Below are positions 33,976 to 41,514 of a stretch of DNA of 64,000 nt, piece after piece. A program made the position numbers and the translations under genes. Source of the stretch: Caulobacter sp. 602-2 (GTDB lineage Bacteria; Pseudomonadota; Alphaproteobacteria; Caulobacterales; Caulobacteraceae); contig NZ_JAAKGT010000001.1 in NCBI RefSeq assembly GCF_011043625.1, positions 744,001 through 808,000 of the forward strand, read 5' to 3'. Within the stretch, counting starts at the first letter, position 1, and every line of letters starts with the position of its first letter. Under the pieces are notes generated by a model. That model had not been told where the DNA came from. It searched no databases and saw nothing but the letters and a program-made list of their open reading frames with translations.

Positions 33976-35175
33976 TCACGCCGTCGCCGCTTCGAGCTCG
34001 AGGCTCTTGTACATCGACTGCAGCAGCAGGTACTCGCGGCGCTGCTCAGGGTCGGCCAGGATCTGGCGCATCTTGGCCTCGCGCTCGGCATAGGCCTCGG
34101 CGGTGCCCGCCTCCATCGCCGCCTTGTTGGCGATGGTCTGGGTCTGGATGAACTTGTGCATCACCGCCCGACGCTGACGGTCGTAGAGCGGCAGCAGCGC
34201 CTGCGCATCGCCGTTCTCCTGCAGGATCTCGGCCAGCTTCTCCGTCAGGTTCCACACGTCGTGGATGCCCGAGTTCATGCCGAACCCGCCCAGCGGGTTG
34301 TTCAGGTGGGCCGCGTCGCCCGCCAGCAGCACCCGGCCCACATGGTAGGTCTTGGCCACCCGCTGGTGCACCTTGTAGAGCGTGCGGTGCGCGGTCTTGA
34401 TCGACGCGCCCTCGCCCAGCAGGCCGCCGAACACGGCTTCCTTCTTGGCGTCCGACAGCAGGGCCTCGTCGCTCTCGTCGCCATTGGCCGGCACCAGGAT
34501 CCGCCACAGCGACGGCACCCGCAGCAGCACGCACCACTCCTTGGGATCGGCCACGTAGTTGACGTGCGCCAGCCCCGGGAAATGGTCCTCCAGCGGCCAG
34601 TCGGTCGACAGGGTCAGGAACTTCTCCGGATAGGTGAAGCCCTCGAACTCGACGTCCAGCCACTTGCGGACGATCGAGTTGGCCCCGTCCGCCCCGATCA
34701 GGTAGTCGCAACGCACCTGCTCGATGCCGAACGGCGCCTCGATGAAGGCGGTGACGCCCTGGTCGTCCTGGGTGAAGTGGGCCAGCCGGTGCGAGAACCG
34801 CACCTCGCCCTTGGGATGCTGCGCCAGCTTGGCGGTCAGAAGGCGCGCCAGCTTGAACTGCTCGCACTGCAGCCGGTACGGGTGCTCTGAGATGTCGCCC
34901 AGCTCGCCCATGTCGAAGGCCATCACCTCGCCCGTCACGCGGTTGCGATAGTGATAGACCGGCGCGCGCAGGCCCTGAGCCTCCAGCTCGTCCAGCACGC
35001 CCAGCGTCTTCATCATGTCGAGCGTCGGCGGATGCATGGTCGAGGCGCGCAGGTCCTCGGGGCAGCGGGGCGCGGCCTCCAGAAGCAGCACCTCGACACC
35101 CAGTTGGGCCAGCCGATAGGCCGCGACCGAGCCTACGGGCCCAGCGCCGGCGACGACGACTTGGAATCGTTCCAC
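33976..35175 (-). CDS. FAD-dependent aromatic monooxygenase (PheA/TfdB-MhpA type)
   Basis: A 399-aa flavin monooxygenase. FAD motifs: VVVAGAGPVGSVAAYRLAQ (GxGxxG), YLIGADGANSIVRKWL and VLLAGDAAHLNNPLGGFGMNSG. This is the class A hydroxylase type that puts OH on an aromatic ring using NAD(P)H and oxygen. It lacks the extra C-terminal thioredoxin-like domain of phenol hydroxylase. Middle gene of a three-gene operon (DUF1330, this, GST). Confidence 0.88.
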   Translation of the reverse strand: MERFQVVVAGAGPVGSVAAYRLAQLGVEVLLLEAAPRCPEDLRASTMHPPTLDMMKTLGVLDELEAQGLRAPVYHYRNRVTGEVMAFDMGELGDISEHPYRLQCEQFKLARLLTAKLAQHPKGEVRFSHRLAHFTQDDQGVTAFIEAPFGIEQVRCDYLIGADGANSIVRKWLDVEFEGFTYPEKFLTLSTDWPLEDHFPGLAHVNYVADPKEWCVLLRVPSLWRILVPANGDESDEALLSDAKKEAVFGGLLGEGASIKTAHRTLYKVHQRVAKTYHVGRVLLAGDAAHLNNPLGGFGMNSGIHDVWNLTEKLAEILQENGDAQALLPLYDRQRRAVMHKFIQTQTIANKAAMEAGTAEAYAEREAKMRQILADPEQRREYLLLQSMYKSLELEAATA

Positions 35176-35246
35176 GGAACCTCGCTAGTTTTGGATCGGC
35201 GTTGCGGGCGCGGTTTCCCCCTCGCGCCCCGGCTCACGCGTCTTGA

Positions 35247-35537
35247 TCAGTCGACGACGATCATGCGGACCACGACGTCGCCTGCGTTCTTCCGCAGGAG
35301 CTTGGCGGCCTGGTACTCGTCCGAGTGCAGGTAGGCCTTGGCGGCGGCGGCGTCGGGATAGCGGGTGACGATCACGCGCTCGCCTTCCGGCACCTCGCCC
35401 TCAAGCACCTCGGTCACCGGACCGCGGACATAGGTTTCGCCGCCGAAGCGCTCGGCCAGGCCCGAAATGGCCTTCACGTATTCCATGAAGCGCGGCGGGT
35501 CGGTGATGACGGTGGTGGCGATGATGAAGGCGGGCAT
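35247..35537 (-). CDS. DUF1330-family small protein
   Basis: A 96-aa ferredoxin-fold-like protein of the DUF1330 group: MPAFIIATTVITDPPRFMEYV, ETYVRG and the core VIVTRYPDAAAAKAYLHSDE. Members are of unknown function; many occur in catabolic operons. First gene of the operon with the FAD monooxygenase (71 bases apart) and preceded by operator b. Confidence 0.85.
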   Translation of the reverse strand: MPAFIIATTVITDPPRFMEYVKAISGLAERFGGETYVRGPVTEVLEGEVPEGERVIVTRYPDAAAAKAYLHSDEYQAAKLLRKNAGDVVVRMIVVD

Positions 35538-35623
35538 GGTCTCGTCCCCCGAAGGAATTTCCGTTGTGGTTCAACGACGACCCTAGCGACGCCCGCCCTT
35601 CCCGCTCTGGCGGCGCCTTTTCC

Positions 35624-35640
35624 TATCCGCCGGGCGGATA
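35624..35640. promoter_or_regulatory. Island operator b (perfect palindrome)
   Basis: TATCCGC-CGG-GCGGATA, both halves perfect. It is 87 bases upstream of the DUF1330 start (35537) and 73 bases before the decarboxylase-like gene (35713). This is the best match and defines the consensus. Confidence 0.75.
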
Positions 35641-35712
35641 TCGGCTCCTGGGGTGCGGCGCGGCCGCTTCGGCTTTGCCATTCCTCGACCATCGAAACGT
35701 CGAGGAAGCGTC

Positions 35713-36459
35713 ATGCCGGATTCATTGGGACACCGCCTGAAGTACGCGGTGATCGCGCCGTCGACCAACACCAGCGTGCAGCCGGAATACGACGACATGC
35801 GCCCGCGGGGCGTGACCAACCACTTCCAGCGCATCGCCATTCCGGACACCAAGGTCACCGACGACGAGTCGTTCATGGTGATGCTGCAGAACATCCGCGA
35901 CGCGACCATGGACAGCGTCGACGTCGCCATGACCATGGACCCGGCCTGCGTGGTCATGGGCATGTCGGCTGAAACCTTCTGGGACGGCGCCGACGGCGCC
36001 GAGCGCCTGACCCAGCGTATGCTGGAGCGTACCAACGGCGTGCCGGTCGTCATGGGCTCCACCGCCGTCGACGCGGCGCTGAAGGCCCACGGCGGCATCA
36101 AGAAGATCGGGGTGATCACCCCCTACATGCCGGTTGGCGACAACCAGGTGCGCAAGTTCTTCGAGGACCTGGGCTACGAGGTCACGCAGGTGAAGGGCCT
36201 GAAGTCGCCCTCGCCGATGCTGATCGCCCACGAGACGCCGCAGACGCTCAAGCGCGCGGCCGAAGAGGTCTCCGAAGGCGCCGACGCCGTCGTCCAGTGC
36301 GGCACGAACCTGGCCTTCGCCAAGGTCGCGGCCATGGCCGAGTTCTGGCTGGAAAAGCCGGTCGTGGCCATCAACACCGCCACCTACTGGCATGCTCTCC
36401 GGAGCATGGGGATCCAGGACAAGATCGACGGCTTCGGCTCGCTGCTGCTCGAGCACTAG
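35713..36459 (+). CDS. Arylmalonate decarboxylase/maleate isomerase-family protein
   Basis: A 248-aa Asp/Glu racemase-superfamily protein. It starts MPDSLGHRLKYAVIAPSTNT. The usual first active-site Cys is absent: the matching loop reads VVMGMSAETFWDG, with Ser. The second Cys is present in VVQCGTNLAFAKV. Maleate isomerase needs both Cys; arylmalonate decarboxylase uses only the second with a Gly-x-Ser loop, so decarboxylation of a malonate-like acid fits better. GAGGAAGCG ribosome site. First gene of a four-gene operon. Confidence 0.8.
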   Translation: MPDSLGHRLKYAVIAPSTNTSVQPEYDDMRPRGVTNHFQRIAIPDTKVTDDESFMVMLQNIRDATMDSVDVAMTMDPACVVMGMSAETFWDGADGAERLTQRMLERTNGVPVVMGSTAVDAALKAHGGIKKIGVITPYMPVGDNQVRKFFEDLGYEVTQVKGLKSPSPMLIAHETPQTLKRAAEEVSEGADAVVQCGTNLAFAKVAAMAEFWLEKPVVAINTATYWHALRSMGIQDKIDGFGSLLLEH

Positions 36460-36470
36460 GGGTTATCAGT

Positions 36471-37400
36471 ATGGAATACGATTACGTTCCGCTTCCGCAC
36501 CGCAAGCCGCTGATCTGGCCGAACGGCGCGCGCGTGGCCCTGGTCATGACCTTCAACCTGGAGACCTGGGACCTCACCAAGCCGACCAAGGAGAAGTACT
36601 ACGCCGGCGGTCCGGCCGTGCTGCCCGACGTACTGGCCGGCGACACCCCCGACTTCCCCAACTACACCTGGCGCGAATACGGCCAGCGGGTGGGCATCTG
36701 GCGGCTGTTCGACCTGTTCGACGAGCAGGGCGTCAAGGCCAGCTGCACCACCAACGCGGTGACCTTCGAGCGTCGCAAGGCCATGACCGACGCCTGCCTG
36801 GAGCGCGGCTGGGAGCTTCTGGCCCACAACTGGGAACAGGGCGAACTGCTGACCGACTTCGCCCATGAACCGGCCAAGGAGCGCGACATCGTCCTGCGCT
36901 CGCTGGAGCAGTACGAGAAGTTCGTGGGCAAGAAGGCCAAGGGCTGGCTGTCGTCGTCCCTGCGCGGCACGCTGCAGACCGCCGACATCCTGGCCGAGCA
37001 CGGCTGCACCTTCTATTGCGACCTGCTCAACGACGACCAGCCTTACCTGCTGCGCACGCCGAACGGCCCGATCGTCTCGACGCCCTATTCGAACGAGATC
37101 AACGACTTCACCCTGCTTACCCGTCGCGGCCACACCACCGACGAGTATCGCGACGTGATGATCGAGGAGCTGAACGTCCTCTACAAGGAGGGCGCGACCT
37201 CGGGCCGGATCATGAACGTGGGCATCCACCCGCACGTCTCGGGCCGGGCCTATCGGATCCGGGCGCTGCGCGAGTTCATCCAGCACGCCAAGAGCCTGCC
37301 GGGCGTGTGGTTCGCCACCCGCGAAGAGATCGCCGACTGGTATCTGCAGAACCACGAGAGCCACATCCCGACGGGCGCGGCCTCCAAGGCGGCCGAGTGA
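36471..37400 (+). CDS. PuuE-like polysaccharide-deacetylase-fold hydrolase
   Basis: A 309-aa NodB-fold protein. Motifs ALVMTFNLETWD, NYTWREYGQRVGIWRLFDLF and LLAHNWEQGELL match the allantoinase (PuuE)/cyclic-imide-hydrolase group, which cleaves C-N bonds and often works without the usual zinc triad; the DD motif of true deacetylases is replaced by NLET. It probably hydrolyses an amide, imide or similar bond. Lies 11 bases after the decarboxylase-like gene. Confidence 0.82.
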   Translation: MEYDYVPLPHRKPLIWPNGARVALVMTFNLETWDLTKPTKEKYYAGGPAVLPDVLAGDTPDFPNYTWREYGQRVGIWRLFDLFDEQGVKASCTTNAVTFERRKAMTDACLERGWELLAHNWEQGELLTDFAHEPAKERDIVLRSLEQYEKFVGKKAKGWLSSSLRGTLQTADILAEHGCTFYCDLLNDDQPYLLRTPNGPIVSTPYSNEINDFTLLTRRGHTTDEYRDVMIEELNVLYKEGATSGRIMNVGIHPHVSGRAYRIRALREFIQHAKSLPGVWFATREEIADWYLQNHESHIPTGAASKAAE

Positions 37401-38269
37401 CCAGCGCCGCCACGCGCCTGCGTCAGCGGCTGGCGGCCGGCCCCGACGGCCGCCGCCGGCTGCTGGCCGCGCCGGGCTGCTACGACGGTTTCTCGGCGCT
37501 GCTGCTCGAACAGGCCGGCTTCGAGGCCGCGTTCCTGTCGGGCGCGGCCCTGTCGCTGGCGCGGCTGGGCCGTCCCGACGTCGGCCTGGTCGGGGTCGGC
37601 GAACTGGCTGACGCGGTGCGGGCGATCTGCGACCGCGTCGACATCCCGCTGATCGTCGACATAGACACGGGCTTCGGCAACGCGCTGAACACCCAGCGGA
37701 CGGTCAAGGTGCTCGAACGCGCCGGCGCCGCCGCCGTGCAGTTGGAAGACCAGACCTTTCCCAAGCGCTGCGGCCACATGCGCGGCAAGGGCGTGATCCC
37801 GCTGCCCGAGATGGTCGGCAAGGTCCGCGCCGCTCTGGACGCCCGCAACGAGACCCTGCTGGTGGCCCGCACCGACGCCCTGGGCGTCGAGGGCCCGCAA
37901 GCCGCCATGGATCGCGCCGAAGCCTATCTGGAGGCCGGCGCCGACATCGTCTTCGTCGAGGGGCCTCGCACCCTAGAGGAGACTAGGGCCGTCGCCGACC
38001 GCTTCGCCGCCCGCGTTCCCCTGGTCCACAACCTGGTCGAGGGCGGGATCACCGCCGTGCGCACGGGCGCGGAACTGCAGGACCTTGGCTTCGCCATCGC
38101 CCTGCACCCGATGCTGCTGCTGCACGGCCTGGCCCGCCACGCGCCCGACTGGCTGGCCAAGCTGGCCGCCGACGGAACCACCGACGGCCTCGACATTTTC
38201 GACCTTCCCCGCCTCAACGCCGTCGCCGGGCTCGACGCCCTGCTGGCCGACGCGGCGACCTATGCCTGA
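37397..38269 (+). CDS. Isocitrate lyase/PEP mutase-family lyase
   Basis: A 290-aa TIM-barrel enzyme. It has IVDIDTGFGNALNTQRTVKV and the loop FPKRCGHMRGKGVIP; the KRCGH motif with its catalytic Cys marks the C-C lyase branch (isocitrate, methylisocitrate, dimethylmalate lyases) rather than PEP mutase. It would split a 2-hydroxy-dicarboxylate. Starts GTG in a 4-base overlap (GTGA) with the previous stop, so it is translationally coupled. Confidence 0.87.
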   Translation: MTSAATRLRQRLAAGPDGRRRLLAAPGCYDGFSALLLEQAGFEAAFLSGAALSLARLGRPDVGLVGVGELADAVRAICDRVDIPLIVDIDTGFGNALNTQRTVKVLERAGAAAVQLEDQTFPKRCGHMRGKGVIPLPEMVGKVRAALDARNETLLVARTDALGVEGPQAAMDRAEAYLEAGADIVFVEGPRTLEETRAVADRFAARVPLVHNLVEGGITAVRTGAELQDLGFAIALHPMLLLHGLARHAPDWLAKLAADGTTDGLDIFDLPRLNAVAGLDALLADAATYA

Positions 38270-38284
38270 GTACGGAGACTACCC

Positions 38285-39454
38285 ATGCGTCCCCAGCACC
38301 TGATCGTCGCCGGCGCCGGCATCGGCGGCCTGACCGCGGCCATCGCGCTCGCCCGGGCCGGCCACACCGTCGAGGTTCTGGAGCAGGCCCCGGCGCTAGG
38401 CGAAATCGGCGCCGGCGTCACGCTCGCGCCCAACGCCATGCGCGTCTATCACCACCTGGGCTTGGCGCAGGCCATCACCACGGCCGGGGTCGAGCCCCAG
38501 CGCCAGCGGGTGCAGCACTGGGCCGACGGCCGCGACCTGGTGGCCTTCGAGCGCGGCCAGAAGGTGCGCGATCTCTACGGCGCGCCCTACGTCTACATCC
38601 ACCGCGCCGACCTGCACGCCATCCTGGTCGAGGCCCTGGAGGCCACCGGCCGCGCCACCGTGCGCCTGTCGTCCCCGTGCGTCGCCGCCGAGCCGACCGA
38701 AGACGGCGCTATCGCCGTCCTGGCTGATGGGACTGAAATCAAGGGCGACGCGGTGATCGGCGCCGATGGCGTGAAATCGGGCGTCCGCAAGGGCTTCGAC
38801 CCGGGCGAGCCGCACTTCACCGGCCACGTCGTCTGGCGCGCCATCGTGCCGGTCGAGGGCGCCCTGCTCGAAGACATGGCCCACTTCCCCGGCATCCACA
38901 TCGGCCCCGGCCGCATGGCCGTGCGCTATCCGCTGCGCAATTCCACCCTGCTGAACCTCGTCTTCTTCGCCCGCCAGGAGGGCTGGGCCGAAGAAGGCTG
39001 GACGATCCGCGCGGACCTCGCCGACCTGCGCAAGACCTTCGAGGGCTGGAGCAGCGACGTCCAGGCCCTGCTCGACGCGGTGGATCCGTCGGCCCTCTAC
39101 AAGTGGGCCGTCTTCGCCCGCCAGCCGCTGAAGACCTGGGTGCGTGGCGGCCGCGTGGCCCTGCTGGGCGACGCCGCCCACGCCATGACCCCGTTCCTCG
39201 GCCAAGGCGCCGCCGCCGCCATCGAGGACGCCCTCGTCCTGGCCCGCGCCTTCGAGGCCGCGTCGGACGTCCCCGAGGCCCTGGCCCGCTATGAGACCGC
39301 CCGCAAGGAGCGCTGCGGCTTCATCCAGGTCGAATCCAACCTCAACGCCGACCGCCTGGAAGGCGACGAAGCCCACCTCTACGGCATGACCGAGATCAAG
39401 AACGAAGAGACCCTGGGGCTGTTCGCTTATGACGCGGGGACGGTGGAGGTCTGA
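38285..39454 (+). CDS. FAD-dependent monooxygenase (salicylate/6-hydroxynicotinate type)
   Basis: A 389-aa flavin hydroxylase. Motifs: IVAGAGIGGLTAAIALARAG, VIGADGVKSGVRKGF and LLGDAAHAMTPFLGQGAAAAIED. It is like salicylate 1-hydroxylase, 3-hydroxybenzoate 6-hydroxylase and NicC. It would hydroxylate a ring, perhaps with loss of a carboxyl group. Fourth gene of the operon, 15 bases after the lyase gene. Confidence 0.88.
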   Translation: MRPQHLIVAGAGIGGLTAAIALARAGHTVEVLEQAPALGEIGAGVTLAPNAMRVYHHLGLAQAITTAGVEPQRQRVQHWADGRDLVAFERGQKVRDLYGAPYVYIHRADLHAILVEALEATGRATVRLSSPCVAAEPTEDGAIAVLADGTEIKGDAVIGADGVKSGVRKGFDPGEPHFTGHVVWRAIVPVEGALLEDMAHFPGIHIGPGRMAVRYPLRNSTLLNLVFFARQEGWAEEGWTIRADLADLRKTFEGWSSDVQALLDAVDPSALYKWAVFARQPLKTWVRGGRVALLGDAAHAMTPFLGQGAAAAIEDALVLARAFEAASDVPEALARYETARKERCGFIQVESNLNADRLEGDEAHLYGMTEIKNEETLGLFAYDAGTVEV

Positions 39455-39563
39455 CACCTGATCCCTCTCTCCGAGAGAGAGGGAGGGGCCCGCCGCCGCA
39501 GGCGGTGGGAGGGTGAGAGGTTTCACCCTCTCCGAACCGGGCGCCGCCCATCCTCTCATACTC

Positions 39564-39697
39564 CCGTCATTCCCGCCCTTGTGGCGGGAACCCCTGGTTC
39601 CGCCCGCACGTGAGACGCTAGCGGCGTGCTGAGCACGTCGCCCCTCCCGCCCTTGCGGCTGAAAGAGGGTTTCCCGCCACAAGGGCGGGAATGACGG
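39564..39697. repeat. Long perfect inverted repeat (CCGTCATTCCCGCC type)
   Basis: The left arm starts CCGTCATTCCCGCCCTTGTG and the right arm ends CACAAGGGCGGGAATGACGG; the 27-base arms are perfect reverse complements. It is the longest exact match of the CGTCAT-ended units seen here. Confidence 0.85.
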
Positions 39698-39778
39698 GGG
39701 GGAAGTCGAACACTCCCCTTCCCCTGCGTCCGCCCACGCCCTGCCCGCCGACAGCCCTCGCCTGCCTACCGCCCGGGC

Positions 39779-39795
39779 TGTCCGCCTAGCGGAGC
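39779..39795 (+). promoter_or_regulatory. Island-type operator c
   Basis: TGTCCGC-CTA-GCGGAGC. It overlaps a second palindrome, AGCGGA-GCA-TCCGCT (39788-39802), giving three half-sites in a row. It ends 91 bases before ATG 39887. Confidence 0.5.
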
Positions 39796-39886
39796 ATCCG
39801 CTGAACGCAATATTTTGACTGATCGGTCCCCTTCAGATTAGCCTCAGTTCGCGCCGCCCTTCCGGGCCGGCTGTTTGGAGGCCGCC

Positions 39887-41110
39887 ATGTCCGCCGAGAT
39901 GCTCAACACCTTCCAGCAGGTCGACCACCCGATCCTGCCCAAGCCGACCCACGACGAGGGCTCGCGCCAGGAATTCACCAAGAGCTTCAAGCAGTTCATC
40001 CAGCAGGGTCTGCTGCCGGGCCTGGGTCCCGTGTTCGGCGTCCGCGCCGCCAAGGCCTTCGAGCGCGAGCATGGCCGCGCCCCCGCCGACCGCCGCGACA
40101 TTCGCTCGGCCATGGTCAAGGACCTCTATTTCCAGCACTACGCGGCCGCCAACCGCATCGCCCAGGAGCTGCTCTGGGAATCGACCAACGTCACGATCGA
40201 CCGTGAGCTGCCCGAGCTGATCGAGAAGGCCCGCGGCCTTTCGGCTTCGGCCAAGGGCAAGCTCGACGTGCCGGAAACCTTCGACACCCCGCGCTACGTC
40301 ACCTCGATCGACATCCACTGCATGCCCGGCGGCTATGCCGGCGAAGTGGCCCCGAACGACATCTCGACCGGCGCCCTCTACGACCGCGGCGTCTATCTCT
40401 ACGCCATGGGTTATATGGGCCCGTTCAACGACGACATGGGCCGCTCGGTCTGCAACTACGTCAATCGCCGCCTCGACGGCTTCAAGCCCAAGCGGATCCT
40501 CGACCTGGGCTGCACGGTGGGCCACTCGACCCTGCCCTACAAGGAGCTGTTCCCCGAGGCCGAAGTCTGGGGCGTCGACGTCGCCGCCCCGCAGGTGCGC
40601 TATGCGCACGCCCGCGCCGCGGGCCTCGGCCTCGAAGTCAACTTCGCCCAGATGAACGCCGAGGAGACCCGCTTCGAGGACGGCTCCTTCGATCTCATCG
40701 TCAGCCACATCCTGCTGCACGAGACGTCGGGCAAGGCCATGCCGCGCATCTTCAAGGAGTGCCACCGCCTGCTGGCGCCCGGCGGCTACATGATCCACGC
40801 CGACCTGCCGCCGTTCGACAACATGGACCCGTTCACCCAGTTCATCCTCGACAACGAGACCTGGTACAACAACGAGCCGTTCTGGGGCGCCATGCGCGAG
40901 ACCGACCAGGTCGCCCTGGCCAAGGACGCCGGCTTCCCGCCCGAAACCATCAAGTTCGACACCGCGCCGATGGCGATCATGGAGTTCGTCGCCCAGCAGG
41001 CCGCCGGCTACAGCCAGGACGCCAGCGCGGCGGTCTCCGACCGCGAGTTCGCCGCCGGCGAATACGCTCCCGGCGGCGGCTGGGAAGTCCTGATCGCCCG
41101 CAAGGCCTGA
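39887..41110 (+). CDS. SAM-dependent methyltransferase B of the MT/small-protein modules
   Basis: A 407-aa paralogue of methyltransferase A. Shared parts in order: GRAPADRRDIRSAMVKD with YFQ, PRYVTSIDIHCMPGGY, GALYDRGVYLY, motif I LDLGCTVGHSTLPYKELF, VWGVDVAAPQ, HILLHETS, LLAPGGYMIHADLPP and YNNEPFWG. GGAGG ribosome site six bases before ATG 39887. The small-protein gene follows after 23 bases, and an FAD oxidase gene after that. Substrate unknown. Confidence 0.85.
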   Translation: MSAEMLNTFQQVDHPILPKPTHDEGSRQEFTKSFKQFIQQGLLPGLGPVFGVRAAKAFEREHGRAPADRRDIRSAMVKDLYFQHYAAANRIAQELLWESTNVTIDRELPELIEKARGLSASAKGKLDVPETFDTPRYVTSIDIHCMPGGYAGEVAPNDISTGALYDRGVYLYAMGYMGPFNDDMGRSVCNYVNRRLDGFKPKRILDLGCTVGHSTLPYKELFPEAEVWGVDVAAPQVRYAHARAAGLGLEVNFAQMNAEETRFEDGSFDLIVSHILLHETSGKAMPRIFKECHRLLAPGGYMIHADLPPFDNMDPFTQFILDNETWYNNEPFWGAMRETDQVALAKDAGFPPETIKFDTAPMAIMEFVAQQAAGYSQDASAAVSDREFAAGEYAPGGGWEVLIARKA

Positions 41111-41133
41111 GCAGAGTTCAAGGAAACAGTACG

Positions 41134-41505
41134 ATGAACGCCCACGCTCCGCAGGCCGAGCGCCCGCACGTCATCCGCGACGCCAAGGGCAAGCGCCCGC
41201 AGTTCTACGAGGCCCCGGGCCTCGACCAGGCCATGTCGATGATCATGGTCCTGGCCAACGAACTGGCCGTGCTGCACGACCGGCTCGACAGCGCCGAACG
41301 CGTCCACGCCGCCAAGGGCCTGGACCTGGCCGCCGAGATCGAGGCCCTGCAGCTGGACCAGGCCGCCCTGGAGGCCCGCGAGGCCTGGCGCCAGGACTTC
41401 CTGGGCCGCCTGTTCTACCTGGCCCGCAAGGACGCCTCGGAAGCCGCCGCGGCCGACACGGCCGAGCGCTTCCGCGCCACCATCGAAGACATCGCCCAAA
41501 CCTGA
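41134..41505 (+). CDS. Small helical partner protein B (unrecognised family)
   Basis: A 123-aa helical protein. NELAVLHDRLDSAERVHAAK, then GLDLAAEIEALQ, aligns with the core of small proteins A (27952) and C (43244). The C-terminal half has REAWRQDFLGRLFYLARKDA, matching the RLWL..YLSRVLRIVQ region of A. AAGGAA ribosome site. It lies between methyltransferase B and the FAD-linked oxidase. Confidence 0.8.
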   Translation: MNAHAPQAERPHVIRDAKGKRPQFYEAPGLDQAMSMIMVLANELAVLHDRLDSAERVHAAKGLDLAAEIEALQLDQAALEAREAWRQDFLGRLFYLARKDASEAAAADTAERFRATIEDIAQT

Positions 41506-41514
41506 GTAGAGCCT

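Larger units (their letters stand above)
39455..39886. other. 432-bp gap with repeats and operator c
   Basis: No gene is seen. It holds a CTCTCTCCGAGAGAGAGGGA block with GGGAGGGTGAGAGG (39460-39526), the palindrome at 39564-39697, and the operator at 39779-39795 before methyltransferase B. Confidence 0.6.

Noticed and set aside
35713..36459. Calling this gene maleate cis-trans isomerase (NicE)
   Set aside because: The first catalytic Cys is missing (Met-Ser-Ala in its place), so maleate isomerase activity is not supported.
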